A stretch of 64,000 nt of DNA from Phymorhynchus buccinoides (GCA_017654935.2 CM065706.1:13483353-13547352), one strand, 5' to 3'; counted from the stretch's first letter, positions 20,892-32,798 are shown. A program made the numbers and translations. Notes: generated by a model not told the origin, from the sequence alone.

Positions 20892-21197
20892 CTTATTGCA
20901 CAATTTGTAAATGTGTTGACGTTTTCAATCCTGGAAAACACAGCTTCCCAAAATGTCACCCTCTAGTTCACCTTTTTGCAGTCATGAACGCGCAAAACGT
21001 AGTGGTTTAAAAAACAACAAAAACTGACTAATAAAGATGCACATTTGACATTCATAGAAAGAAGTGAGATGAGTGACAATTCTTTGGGTACAACAGTAGA
21101 GATAATGCATAGGCATCTTCTAGTGAAAAAGCTTGCAACAAAATTCTGTACGTGATTCTACTTTTGCATGAAAACGCTAATGCCTACAGGGTCGTGT

Positions 21198-21255
21198 GTG
21201 TGTGTGTGCGTGAATGTAGACAAAATTATGCACACAAAATTACACACACTCTCTT

Positions 21256-21306
<51 letters not shown>

Positions 21307-21332
21307 CTCTCTCGCTCTCTCTCTCTCTCTTC

Positions 21333-21372
<40 letters not shown>

Positions 21373-21724
21373 GTCTCTCAATCTTGAATAAGAGGAAGAT
21401 TAAATAAGAGGTTTGTGCTGTGTGTGTGTCACTAGTTTTTGTGTGTCTGAAGTTGAGACAGTGAGAGACATTTGGTTTTGCTGGTTGTGTGTGCACGCAT
21501 GTGCGTGCGTGCGTGCATGCGTGCGTGGGCACGCGCGCGCGTTTGTGTGTTTGTGCGTGAATGTAGACAAAATTATGCCGTTGCACACACAGACTTGTGT
21601 GCGGTGTGTTGCGTGCACGCACGCACGCACACAAAGCACACACAAAGCACAGCACAAACCTCTTATTCAATCTTCCTCTTATTCAAGTTAAGACTGATTG
21701 AGAGAGAGAGAGAGACTGAGAGAG

Positions 21725-21773
<49 letters not shown>

Positions 21774-21857
21774 CAAAACACAGCACAAACCTCTTATCCA
21801 ATCTTCCTCTTATTCAAGTTATTCAAGATTGAGAGAGAGAGAAAGAGAGGGGGGGGG

Positions 21858-21896
<39 letters not shown>

Positions 21897-22050
21897 ACAC
21901 ACAACACACCACAAAACACAGCACAAACCTATTATTCAATCTTCCTCTTATTCAAGATTGAGAGAGAGAGAAAAAGAAAGAGAATGTGTGTAATTTTGTG
22001 TGCATAATTTTTGTCTACATTCACGCGCACACACACACGCACACGCACAC
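21198..22050. repeat. ~850-bp quasi-palindrome built of TC/GA and CA/TG arrays
   Basis: The left arm GTGAATGTAGACAAAATTAT, ACACAAAATTACACACA and a ~130-bp TC array (21245-21378) are mirrored on the right by GA arrays (21837-21894), TGTGTGTAATTTTGTGTGCA and TTTTGTCTACATTCACGCGC at about 21985-22030. ATCTTGAATAAGAGGAAGAT at about 21380 recurs inverted near 21663, 21798 and 21935. Confidence 0.8.
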
Positions 22051-22768
22051 ACACACACACACGCGCTCGCGCGTGCTCACGCACACACACGCACACACAC
22101 ACTGCAAGTAAGAAGTGTGTGTGTGTGCAAGTAAAAATATGAAGGAAAGTGTACGACATTTCAAGGGAGATCACTCTTAGCAACGCGGATCACTCTGCCT
22201 GATTTGATTTACGTAGTAGGTCTATTTGGTCACCGAGATATAGCATTTTACGCACATTGTGTCAGTATAACCACGCATTAAGTTAGCGAAGGAAAAAGAA
22301 AATGTCTTCCAGTCCCCCTGCCCCCCTTTTTCGGTTCTTACATCAATGGATTCCATTATCTACATTGGCAGGGTGAGCAGGGGCATGCAATACATGACCT
22401 GTTTACTCCTTATGCGTGGTGAGGCTGGCTGGCTGGCACTGAGTCCGACAATGACTGCCAGAAAGCAGAGGGGGTAGATACTATTCTGGCGGGCTGGGCG
22501 ATAATTTGTTTATCGTGGAGATGCCTTGCCCAGGGTAGATCCCCACTCTCTCTGCCCGAAAGGGATTTGAGGATACAGATGGCGTTGAGGAAGGTCCCCA
22601 AAGGCCAGTCCATCCCTTTGGCTGCAGCACCAGAGCCCGGGTGCGGCAAGGGCCCCCCCTCGTTCTAGAGTCACAGTCTGTTCCACAAGAGACCAAACTG
22701 TACCATGATTTTCCATTACTGTAGAAAATCATCTATTGTACAGCTCTCATGTTACTGTTGGCCCCTAC

Positions 22769-23255
22769 TACAAACGGAACGCCACCTGGTGTAAAGGGCT
22801 AAGGAACAGAACTCTACCTAAAGGTAGAGGCAATTGCACTACCTACACATCCAGTATGATTCAGTTTAGAAAGAAAAATCTGTATAGCAAATGAGAGGCG
22901 TGAAAAGCCTATGGAGCCAATGCTTTGTTATGTTAATTAATTAAAATACATGTAGAATCTACACTGACTACAGTCTGTGCTTAGCGGTTTTGTTAAAAAC
23001 TTGTCTTGTTCTGACAGCAGTGTCACACGTAATCAGGTGAATCATGGAATAAGGTGATTCATCTTTTCTTGTGGTTCTAAAATAAAAACAATAAACTTTT
23101 CCACATTCTTAAAAACGTTTCTTATATAAAATTTAAAAAAGGCGACAGTTATAAGTTATAAACCCACCCACCCAGAGATAGAGATCTATATATCTCTGAC
23201 CCACCCATCCCACCTCTCGCTCGCACTCCCAAAGGGAAACGACTTGTACTTAATT
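22769..23255. other. spacer between the two duplication units
   Basis: 487 bp not matching either unit. It contains CCACCCACCC and AGAGATAGAGATCTATATATCTC near 23160-23200. No exon seen. Confidence 0.6.
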
Positions 23256-23472
23256 TTCACAAAACGCTGGTAGCTTCCCTTGTTCCATTTCCGAGAGGAA
23301 AATCCCATGTTATATTTTGAGTAAGGTTCGTTGAAAATCGTTTTCCTTCTCAGAAAAGATTCCGTAGGTTCTATTTTCAGATGTTAACCAGTCGAACCCA
23401 GTTTAGTTGGTGAGCTTGAAGATGGCAAAGGTGCAGCTTATCTAGCTAAATAAAAAATAATTAAGATCAAAG

Positions 23473-23709
23473 ATGGCGACAGGAGGCGTTGGCAGTGGCG
23501 TGACACCACCAGCAGCAGACGACGAGGAGAATAATAAGCTGATGTGTGCAATCTGTCTGGAGAAATACCGTCGGCCCAAGCTTCTGCCGTGTTTCCACAC
23601 GTTCTGCCAGAGCTGCCTTCAAGGCATGGTGGGATCTTCTCCATCCTTTGCCTGCCCCTCCTGCCGCACGCTGGTGATGTTGCCGCCTGGGGGTGTCAGG
23701 GCTTTACAG
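23473..23709 (+). CDS. TRIM-family RING/B-box E3 ligase, copy 2, exon 1 (RING)
   Basis: 79 codons from ATG at 23473 (context AAAGATGG) to a GTGAAC donor, preserving all eight RING zinc ligands at the same residue numbers as copy 1 (C25, C28, C40, H42, C45, C48, C61, C64). It differs from copy 1 in this exon only at residues 11 (T) and 69 (M), plus silent changes. The upstream 200 bp is a shortened version of the copy 1 flank, lacking about 110 bp just before the ATG, so the two copies may not be expressed identically. It joins exon 2 in phase 0 across a 1,385-nt intron. Confidence 0.9.
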
Positions 23710-25094
23710 GTGAACTGAATTTTTTTTTATAAATTGTTAACTCTTTTAAGTTCTAGCGCCATTATTTTTTGACGTTCTTGGTTGTCCGAACTTGCATCTC
23801 GACCGACAAGAGGGAAGAGACTTTTTTTTTGAGTGTGCATGCATATAATTTCCTTGGTAGAAACACTCAAACAGTGACATTGAAAGTTTGAAAGCTATAA
23901 AAAAAAAAATATGGCTGGGTGCTTAGCAGTGAATGTTTTTGCGCATTTAGTGGGAGTGTAGAGTAATGTTTTGGGTGAATTTTTTATATTCTCCCATGGT
24001 GCTAGAAGAATTGTGTTGTAGGCCTATATGTATTGTGAAATTCAAAAATTGTAAAGCAGGCCACGCAAGTGTGTGTGCATGCATGTGTGTGTGTGCGCGT
24101 GCGCATGCGTGCGTGTGTGTGATTGCATGCATACTAATACTTTTCACATGTGCATTGCTTCAGGCAGGGAGAGCCTATTTAATCTCTTAGAAATATTTTG
24201 TTTTTTAATTTTCAACAACTAAAAGTTACAGCAATTTCCCATTTATTGCTTTGGCCGAGAGGACGTAAAACTTTACTTTTGTTTTTCAATTTTATTTTCA
24301 AGGGGGTGGGGGGCATTGTCCCAACCCACCCCCCACACTGCCCCCTCACCTAGCTTTGATGCTGTACCTTGTCTGAGACAAGGTGGCCCCTGGATTCCAG
24401 CAAAGTTATACTTCAGACATCATCCTCATGTTTACGACCCTCAATCTCAAAGTCTGCTGTCACTTTTATGACAATAATCCTAGGCTGATCCTTACTCTAT
24501 CCCTTTCCCAAGAGTGGCAGAATCAGTGTGCTGCTTCTCACTCTCACAGTCTGTGTAAATTTTCTATGCAAAGATTTGAAGGGGGGGCACCAAAAATATA
24601 TGAGTTAATGATTTATGTTTATTTTCAAAGAACTTACTTGTAAAGGTGTGGAAGATTTAAACGTTTTTTTGTGGGGGGTTTTAAATTAAGAATTTCAATT
24701 AAAATAATTTGTCGGTTGAAAACCATAAGACCACACTATCAACCTGCTTCATTCCTGTTATGATTGTGCCTTCAGGATTTTACCCAGTGATATTAAGTAC
24801 AGTGGAACCTCCCTTATAAGACCTTAAAAAATCATCCAAAATGAGGTCTTAATAGGGAAGGGTCTTAAGAGGGAGATAATTTTTAATACTTACATAGAAA
24901 GGCAATGTTTCAGAGAAGTGGGTCTTATGTGGGAGGGAGTCTTATTGGCTACTGCAAAGAACACCTTTTGCAAGAGTGAATGCCCTTGGTGGGTGGGGGG
25001 AGATAGTTGCGACTTGCGCACTGTCCACTGTAATTCTTTTTAGCCATTCATTATATTATAGTTCTAAAATGTGTTTGTGTTCTGTTTGTTGCAG
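23710..25094 (+). other. intron of TRIM copy 2
   Basis: GTGAAC donor and TTGCAG acceptor. It contains a truncated pogo-like MITE in reverse (24800-24944), a fragment of the foldback family seen at 3144-3653 (24946-25008), and a TG/CA-rich tract near 24060-24130. The MITE loses its right end exactly where the foldback fragment begins. Confidence 0.85.
24800..24944. mobile_element. truncated pogo/Tigger-like MITE, copy F
   Basis: The left end CAGTGGAACCTCCCTTATAA after TA at 24798-24799 is intact. The right TIR is missing after GGGAGGGAGTCTTAT. Confidence 0.8.
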
Positions 25095-26885
25095 ACTAAT
25101 TTTTACATCGAAGAAGACCTGAGTTACGCCACCTCTTCCCCTCAGCGAAAACTGTGTGAGGTGTGTACGGAGGACAAGGAAGCCACTCACACCTGCCTCC
25201 AGTGCCGACAAAAGTTTTGCCTCCCTTGCCGAAGATGTCACGATGCCATCAGATTGTCCCAAGGTCACACGATGGTGTCTCTGGACCGGGATGAGGAAGT
25301 TGGGTGTGGGCAGGGAGGGGCTTCTTCTGTGAAGGAGGAGCAGGGAGTAGAGATGTGTCCCAAACACCCCAGCCAGCAGCTGCTGCTCCATTGCGAGCAG
25401 TGCCAGAGGGACATCTGCATCCAGTGCAAGCTGACCCAGCATGACGGGCACCCCACCCAGGACCTCACCGACATCCGCGCTAGGGCTAGGACCAGCCTGC
25501 AGGACATGATGGCCGCCGTGACGCAGCAGCGGCAGCAGATCAATCATCTGATCCTCACCTTCAACGACCGACGTGACAAACTGCAATGCCAGCAGCAGGA
25601 ATCGCTGCAGGACTGCAAAGGGAAAGCGGATGTGCTGCACCAGTGGGTGAACCAGTCTGTGGACGATGCAGCCACAAGCATCCAGACGTCCACCAGGGAG
25701 CTGGATCAGGCTCTTCAAGATCAGGTGGAGCAGCTGCAGAGCAGGGATACTGCCCTGCAAGCCCAGCAGGATTACGTGATGCGCGTGTTGAATGACGGCA
25801 AGGAGGCTGACCTTGTGGCCCTGGAGGGTCAGGTGAATGACAGTCTGTTGAAGGGCACGGATTTCAAACGGATTGAGAAGGAGCTGACAAAGGACATTCC
25901 AAAGCTGCGTGTCAGAAACAACAGCTCTGCCGTCAACCAGGTGCAGCTGCGTGAATTTGTTGGCGTTTTGGAGCCAGTTCAGCCAGAGGCCTTTCAGCGA
26001 CAGTCAGATTCTGCTGCAGGCTCTGCTGGTTTGCCTGTTAATGGTTCTCAGGCTACCAAACAAAAGAAGCAGCCAAGGCAGTTTGTCTATTCCAATAACC
26101 CACAGTCCATCATTGTGGCCATGTGTCCCATCACTCAGAACCGACTGTGGGTAGCATATCAGTCGACTCGTGATTCTGCTCTGATGATGAAATTGTTTGA
26201 TGCTAATGGCCAGGTTGTCACCACTCTGAACAATGTCAAAACATGCTTAGGCCTTGTTCCTCAGAATAGCAATGTTCTGTTATGGTCTTTCAACAGTGAA
26301 AATATGCAGATCATCAAAGATGACGGGGAGGTGAAGGACTTGACTATTGGATACCCTGTGGGTTCTCTGGTTCCTTCTGCATGCAATGATAAGATTTATC
26401 TGAGAGTTTATGGGACTGACAAGCTAAACCAGATAAATGATGTGAAATTAGGGACAGGAAAGTTGTGCACTAAAAGTAGAGAACCTGTGTGCAGCGTGCT
26501 GTCTGGCTATTATCTTCCAATGCACGTATCTTCCAACGGTGAATATGTTGCTTCGGTTAAAGACTTCACAGTGTATGTTTGCACAAAAGATACTGAATCA
26601 ATTTCAAAATCATTTTCATCCTACGGCTCACCTAAAAAAAATGCCAATCCAAGGAGTGTCTGCTTCTGCGAAGTTGGTGGTCAAGAACAGCTGCTGGTCG
26701 CATTTGACAATGACAACCTGGTCCACATTGTTGACCACATAGATGGAGGGATGTTGGTGGGATATCTTGATACAGGATCTGTGGACTTGTACAAACCGTG
26801 GCGTCTGGCCACAGACTATGATCAGCATGTGTGGATCGGCTGTCATGGAGGAAAGGTGCTGATGGTGGACCTAAAAATTGTGTGA
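25095..26885 (+). CDS. TRIM-family RING/B-box E3 ligase, copy 2, exon 2
   Basis: 596 codons to TGA at 26883-26885 give a 675-aa protein with exon 1, uninterrupted by stops or shifts. The same two zinc B-boxes and coiled coil as copy 1 are present; copy 2 has a two-residue insertion before B-box1 (DLSYATSSP). From about residue 190 to 400 the two proteins are nearly identical. From about residue 410 to the end they differ at roughly a quarter of positions, including small indels, while keeping scaffold motifs such as VCFCEVGGQEQLLV and HIVDHIDGGMLVGY. That pattern suits a conserved ligase and dimerisation module with a changing ligand-binding surface. Role by family: E3 ubiquitin ligase. Substrate and cellular process cannot be told from sequence. 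Confidence 0.92.
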   Translation, partial: TNFYIEEDLSYATSSPQRKLCEVCTEDKEATHTCLQCRQKFCLPCRRCHDAIRLSQGHTMVSLDRDEEVGCGQGGASSVKEEQGVEMCPKHPSQQLLLHCEQCQRDICIQCKLTQHDGHPTQDLTDIRARARTSLQDMMAAVTQQRQQINHLILTFNDRRDKLQCQQQESLQDCKGKADVLHQWVNQSVDDAATSIQTSTRELDQALQDQVEQLQSRDTALQAQQDYVMRVLNDGKEADLVALEGQVNDSLLKGTDFKRIEKELTKDIPKLRVRNNSSAVNQVQLREFVGVLEPVQPEAFQRQSDSAAGSAGLPVNGSQATKQKKQPRQFVYSNNPQSIIVAMCPITQNRLWVAYQSTRDSALMMKLFDANGQVVTTLNNVKTCLGLVPQNSNVLLWSFNSENMQIIKDDGEVKDLTIGYPVGSLVPSACNDKIYLRVYGTDKLNQINDVKLGTGKLCTKSREPVCSVLSGYYLPMHVSSNGEYVASVKDFTVYVCTKDTESISKSFSSYGSPKKNANPRSVCFCEVGGQEQLLVAFDNDNLVHIVDHIDGGMLVGYLDTGSVDLYKPWRLATDYDQHVWIGCHGGKVLMVDLKIV

Positions 26886-27300
26886 CTTAATTTCTGACTG
26901 AAGGAGCGCTTTCAGTTCAAGTGTGACTTAGTTTATGACTGAAGGGCGCTTTCAGTTCAAGTGTGACTTACTTTATGACTGAAGGAGCGCTTTCAGTTCA
27001 AGTGTGACTTAGTTTCTGACTGTTTTCAGTTCAAGTGTGACTTAGTTTATGACTGAAGGAGCGCTTTCAGTTCAAGTGTGACTTACTTTATGACTGAAGG
27101 AGCGCTTTCAGTTCAAGTGACTTAGTTTATGACTGAAGGAGCGCTTTCAGTTCAAGTGTGACTTAGTTTCTGACTGAAGGAGCGCTTTCAGTTCAAGTGT
27201 GACTTAGTTTCTGACTGAAGGAGCGCTTTCAGTTCAAGTGTGACTTTGTTTCTGACTGAAGGAGCGCTTTCTGAATTCAGTTCAAGTATGACTTCAAGTT
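26881..27300 (+). repeat. 41-bp minisatellite, about 10 units, starting at the stop of TRIM copy 2
   Basis: Same unit as at 11365-12348, again starting with the GTG TGA of the last codon and stop. It has fewer and less uniform units, some shortened (for example near 27015 and 27118). Confidence 0.93.
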
Positions 27301-27341
27301 CAATCTGTTGGACTTCTTTTTTCAGTGAAAAACCAAGGATT

Positions 27342-27347
27342 AATAAA
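27342..27347 (+). promoter_or_regulatory. probable polyadenylation signal of TRIM copy 2
   Basis: AATAAA in the same context as 12384-12389 after the minisatellite. Confidence 0.6.
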
Positions 27348-27585
27348 ATAAAATAAATGATAGGACACACTATCCAACTCCAGAACCAAGAAATTCAGTG
27401 GGACAAAATATTCCAGCTCCTGCAGAAATCAAGTGGACAAAGTCCACCTGCCCTAAATCTCAGTGGGACAGTTATCTTGATAGGAGAGAACACCTGGGCC
27501 ATATGACATCACTGTTTTATTGAAACAATACTTCAGAGTTTCAGATTGTCAGCGGGCCTGGGTCATTAACTCGTATTGATAGTAT

Positions 27586-27741
27586 GACTAATCTTTTTCT
27601 CTATGACGCCAAGCCTGGCCAGGGGCTGTGGACTTGCAGGTGCAGCTTTGGGGCAGCCACACCGACATGGGGAAGACAGTGGACTTCATCATGGCGACCA
27701 ACTTGAAAGTCTGACGCTGCCAGCTACATCAACCGCTGAAG
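27586..27741 (+). mobile_element. GAA-tailed insertion specific to unit 2
   Basis: About 155 bp absent from unit 1 (compare 12610-12640), ending CGCTGAAGAAGAAGAAG and flanked by GACT. It looks like a 5'-truncated retroposed piece with the same tail type as REP1. Confidence 0.5.
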
Positions 27742-27948
27742 AAGAAGAAGACTCCTCATTTTGTGCAGCTAGGGGTCATCTGACTCATGAAGTCTGCAAC
27801 GAAATTTTTCTACTACAGTGACACATTATTGGCCCATTAGCTTGAAAATGGACTCATCATTTCTGTAATAAGGGGCCATGTGACCCATGAAGTTTGAAAA
27901 CAATCTGAAGCTCTTATGCATTAAGGGTGAAATCCTTAGGTGGACCCT

Positions 27949-28492
27949 GACGAATGAGTTTTTGCAAGAAACACGTCAAGATCACCAGAAAGACAGCATT
28001 TTCAAGGATCGGAAGACTCACTTTGCTCTGGTTTCCTATAAATTAAACTGTAAAAACGGCGATTTCTCCTTGGCGGAGATGCCGGAGAGAGTAGCCATTT
28101 TGGATGGGGTGGGTGGAGGTCACTCATTGTGGTTGAAGCGATTTCTTTTTTTGTAGTGCAGTAAAAAAAAGAATGGAGGTATTTCCTTTGTTGTGAGCGA
28201 AACTCCTTTAGATAAACTGTATAAAATAAAAAGATAAAATAAATAAAAAGGCTTGTATTGCGCACAAACATTTCGTGCAAGAGATTTGGTGGCCATCAGA
28301 AAAGAGACGACACACGCCTTCTCTTTGGGTAAAAGAATTTGGTTTCCACTATGGAAGTTCCAGCACAAGGATGAGTCGATGATTTGACGGTTTGATTTCT
28401 AGGAAACCAGATCAAAGTGAGTGTTGCAATCTCTGTAAAGGGTGTTTTCCTGGTGATCTCGACGTGTTTTTTTTAAAAAGCTCATCCGTCAG
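27949..28492. mobile_element. foldback element in duplication unit 2
   Basis: Paralogue of 12834-13368 with the same inverted arms and outer ends. Confidence 0.8.
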
Positions 28493-29379
28493 TGTACCCC
28501 TTTAAAGCCACAGCCGGTATACAAAAACACTCTGGCGCAGCTGCTCGGCCTCATTTGCCTCGCTGCTCACGATGGCAACACTTAAACCCTTCTTTTTTCC
28601 CTGTTGTGCGAGCCACTGCGAGACAGCACGTTTCTGATTAGCGAGACCCGATCCTTGGGATCGGTTGTTATGCCTGTAATTAACAATTACCATCATTCCA
28701 TGTGTTGATTTCCTCCAAATTAATGTTTAACCTTCGATTGGGTAAGGGGTTGGGTTTCAATCTGTTTCCTTTAGGGCTATTTTAATCACATGAAAAGATT
28801 TGTAACTTGAATTTAAACCCTCAAAATACAGTTGACTAAGCACACCAAACATGATAAATCCACATTCTTTCAGTGATGATTTTGCAGCGAAAATCATGGA
28901 CCTTTAAAATGGTGCCCTTTTAATATGGATTTAAATAAGGCTTTAAGTGCTTTTTTCCCTTCATGATTATTTTAACTGTTCATTCTTTCCTTGACATGAT
29001 AAGTAACCCTAAATTAATCCAAATTCTGTCCATTACCCGATCCAAGGCAAAATTGGAAGAAAATCGGCTCATGGAATAATGGTAATTATTCATGAATTTA
29101 AGCACGACGAGAGTAATGAAAATCGCTATGACATGGTCGCATTGGCTAGCGGGCTGTGTTTGTGTACATTTTAGCTTGCATTATCACATCTGTTATTTCA
29201 AATCTTAAAACTGTTTATTTTGCATTTCGTAGCATGTAAATTACTAAATATTTTCTAAACATACTTGCTTGAACTTCCTTGATTCTGAGGCAGAGTAATA
29301 TTAACGTATATGCATTTTTTAACCGATAAGTTGTTGATTTGTTTGATACTATGCTAGGTATTAAAATATTCCAATAATT

Positions 29380-30216
<837 letters not shown>

Positions 30217-30224
30217 ATTGTTGT

Positions 30225-30480
30225 TGAAAAAATGACTGGAGTTAGCTAAATTGCAGCAAGAAAAACACAGTTTTACCCTCAGTGTGAATCTGTGATGCAT
30301 TTCGTAGCATGTAAATATTTTCTAAACATACTTGCTTGAACTTCCTTGATTCTGAGGCAGAGTAATATTAACGTATATGCATGCATATATGTAACCGAAG
30401 AATTGTTGATTTGTTTGATACTAAGCTACGTTTTAAAATATATTAAAATATTCCATTCATTATTGTTGTTGAAAACATGA
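30225..30480. repeat. local tandem doubling beside the LINE
   Basis: TTGTTGTTGAAAA(A/C)ATGA...GGAGTTAGCTAAATTGCAGC occurs at about 30222 and 30465. The sequence between them repeats 29230-29370, so a ~250-bp segment present once in unit 1 occurs twice here. Confidence 0.7.
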
Positions 30481-30790
30481 TTTGGAGTTAGCTAAATTGC
30501 AGCAAGAAAAACAGTTTTACCCGCAGTGTGAATCTATGATTGTTTACAGAGAAGACCATAATTATGAGCTGGATATACTTTTTTTTAAAGTGTGTTTTGT
30601 TGGTTTTGAGCAACTTGAAAACGATACAGAAACCTGTCTTTGGGGACCGACTGTTTTGTTTTTATTGTAATGTGTGTGCGTGTGCATGGAATGTATAACA
30701 TCATAGTAAGGTTCTCTTGTCCTTTTTTGCCCTTTCAAATGTTTTTCTGGTAATAGATGTTATGCTTTTTTGCAATTTATGACAGATGTA

Positions 30791-31065
30791 CAATGGAACC
30801 TCACTATTAAAGACCCCGCACGTCACGTGTCACATTCCCTCTTATGCTAGGAAGATTTATTAAGATTCCTTACTAGCTATAAGAGGGAAAACCGTGATTT
30901 TGACACGTGACGTGTGGGGTCTTTAAGACCTCCCATTAAAAGCCTCCCTCCCACATAAGACCTACTTCTCTGAGACATTGCCCTTCTTTGTAAGTATTAA
31001 AATTACCTCCCTTTAAGACCTCATTTTGGATGATTTTTGAAGGTCTTATAAGGGAGGTTCCACTG
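30791..31065. mobile_element. pogo/Tigger-like MITE, copy G (filled)
   Basis: TA-flanked ends CAATGGAACCTCACTATTAA and AGGGAGGTTCCACTG; orthologue of copy D. Interrupted by the 112-bp element at 30811-30922. Confidence 0.88.
30811..30922. mobile_element. nested piggyBac-type MITE with TTAA duplication
   Basis: The 22-bp terminal inverted repeats have one mismatch (AGACCCCGCACGTCACGTGT at left; ACACGTGACGTGTGGGGTCT at right). TTAA occurs on both sides (30807-30810 and 30923-30926). Copy D at 14842-15016 keeps the single TTAA. The interior is also largely palindromic (CCTCTTAT...ATAAGAGG). TTAA duplication is the piggyBac hallmark. Confidence 0.9.
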
Positions 31066-31177
31066 TACCAGCTTTTTTGTTGTGGATATTATTATATATA
31101 TTTTTGTTAATGGTTATTTTGTAGTTGTAGTTGTACACGTTTATTTTCTCATCTGTAACTATTTCAACGATTTTGCT

Positions 31178-31497
31178 TCTTCTTCTTCTTTTTCGATCGC
31201 TCAAACAGTTTCCTATCAATCATAAGCGCAGATGTGTCATGCTGCCGTAATGCGCCTAAGTAAGAAATAGTTAGGCCCAGCATGTCCGTCTTTGGCTGGA
31301 GGAAATCTTTTTGAAAGTGTTTCTTGAAAAAAGGCAGGAGAATGGGTCCGAAAGGCAGAAAGATAGTAGATGACAGCAAGCAAGGGGAAAAGGCAGAGTC
31401 AAAGAGAGTGACAGATTAGAGGAAGCTACAAGCACAGAACTTCCAGAAGGTGGGGGAACTATTTATACAAAAGACCCCCCGGTATCCCCATGGGGGG
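31178..31497 (-). mobile_element. REP1 retroposon in unit 2 with 12-bp target duplication
   Basis: AACGATTTTGCT occurs at 31166-31177 and 31498-31509. The (CTT)n at left is the complement of the GAA tail. The unoccupied site is at 17596-17607. Confidence 0.88.
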
Positions 31498-31714
31498 AAC
31501 GATTTTGCTCATGTGCAGTGTTTTTCATAGTTATCATTAAATGTTGATATTTTATATTTGATCATTCACATTTCATGTTTCTTGCTTTTGATTATTTGTA
31601 ATGTTATCGTTACACAAACTATTTTCTTGAAAAGGAGAATAAATAGATTGATTGATTGATTCATTGATTCATTGATTGGTTGTCTTTCTGCAGTACATGT
31701 CTCAGTCTGTGTGT

Positions 31715-31721
<7 letters not shown>

Positions 31722-31784
<63 letters not shown>
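31722..31784. repeat. (TC)n microsatellite
   Basis: Pure TC of about 62 bp at the position orthologous to 20409-20468. Confidence 0.95.
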
Positions 31785-31787
<3 letters not shown>

Positions 31788-31914
31788 TATCATGTATTAT
31801 TGATACATGCACAAGTAATGAACTACGTGGGTTGTTCAGTAAAGTTTGGCAACGGTCCTGCCATTTGTAGTCTATAACACATACAAGTATAATGGTGACA
31901 CAAAAGAAAACTTC

Positions 31915-32400
31915 GCCGGCCTCTCGGCGCCCGTATCTCCGGTGTTTTTGGGCCGATTGCCTCCGAATGTGGCAGGAAGATGACCGGGGACTGTGACTAT
32001 CCGAGTACCAAACCGGAAGCGAATCGATTCAGAAATGAGAGGCCGCTTCACGTTTTTACAAACCACGGCGTAACCAGACCCGCCATTGACTCGAGATTTG
32101 GAACATGCGTGACCAGGGATAGTGACTATCGTCGTGCAAAATGTCAACACCATCCGTTCATAAACGCGCGCTATAACCCGATTTACATTTGCGCGGTCCC
32201 AAAAACAAAAGCTAATTTCAATCAACACTTTCTCCAAACACCCCTTGCTGTAGATGCAGCCAACCAGTCACCGACCAGTCAACAACACAAATGAAGAGCG
32301 GATATCACTTTACCGTGGTACTAGCATCACGCTATGTTCACGGCTGGGCCCAGGGACAGCGGGCGGTGAGCTGTCACAGACAGTGTAATGAGAGAGAGAG
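31915..32400. other. GC-richer block of unknown nature, unit 2 only
   Basis: Starts just after the shared GAAAACTTCG. It contains GGGACTGTGACTATCCG and GGGATAGTGACTATCGTCG as possible diverged internal repeats. Overlapping ORFs of about 100-120 codons exist on both strands but show no recognisable protein features. No counterpart in unit 1. Confidence 0.4.
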
Positions 32401-32454
32401 AGAGAGAGAGCTCATTGACGTTCATGTGCCTGTATGTTTGGTTACGAATGTAGT

Positions 32455-32798
32455 GGGGTGGGGGTGGTAGAACTCTCCACCCCCCTCGTGGAATACTGGG
32501 AGGGGGGGTCTTCCATACAAATAGTCCCCCCACCTTCTGGAAGTTCTGTGCTCATAAGTACCTCTAATCTGTCAGTCTCTTTGACTCTGCCTTTTCCCTT
32601 TGCATGCTGTTATCTACTATCGTTCTGCCTGTCTGGTCCATTCTCCTGCCTTTTTTCAAGAAATACTTTCAAAAAGATTCCTCTAGCCAAAGTCAGACAT
32701 GCTGGGCCTAATTATTCTTAGTTAGGTGCATAACAGCAGCATGATGCATCTACGTTCATAATTGACAGGAATATGCCTGAAAGACCGAAGAAGAAGAA
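32455..32798 (+). mobile_element. REP1 retroposon copy (+ strand)
   Basis: Contains CCACCTTCTGGAAGTTCTG and the REP1 3' part ending CCGAAGAAGAAG at about 32790. The 5' part is diverged. Confidence 0.7.

Larger units (their letters stand above)
7873..22768 (+). repeat. segmental duplication, unit 1
   Basis: Sequence from TTCACAAAACGCTG to TGTTGGCCCCTAC is collinear, in the same orientation, with 23256-37706. Shared blocks include the TRIM promoter side, both exons, the stop-codon minisatellite, polyA region, foldback element, MITE, REP1 copy, the TGATACATGCACAAGTAATG block and a terminal block containing GAGGCTGGCTGGCTGGCACT. Interruptions are unit-specific insertions. Large unmatched sections lie at about 15931-20400 and 20605-21020. 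Confidence 0.9.

Noticed and set aside
25056..25760. 234-codon minus-strand ORF over TRIM copy 2, with a shorter one over copy 1
   Set aside because: Antisense shadow of the conserved B-box/coiled-coil coding sequence; no independent support.
31872..32294. Overlapping 104- and 121-codon ORFs in the GC-richer block
   Set aside because: Opposite-strand overlapping frames, no domain, found in one duplication unit only. Kept as unknown sequence.
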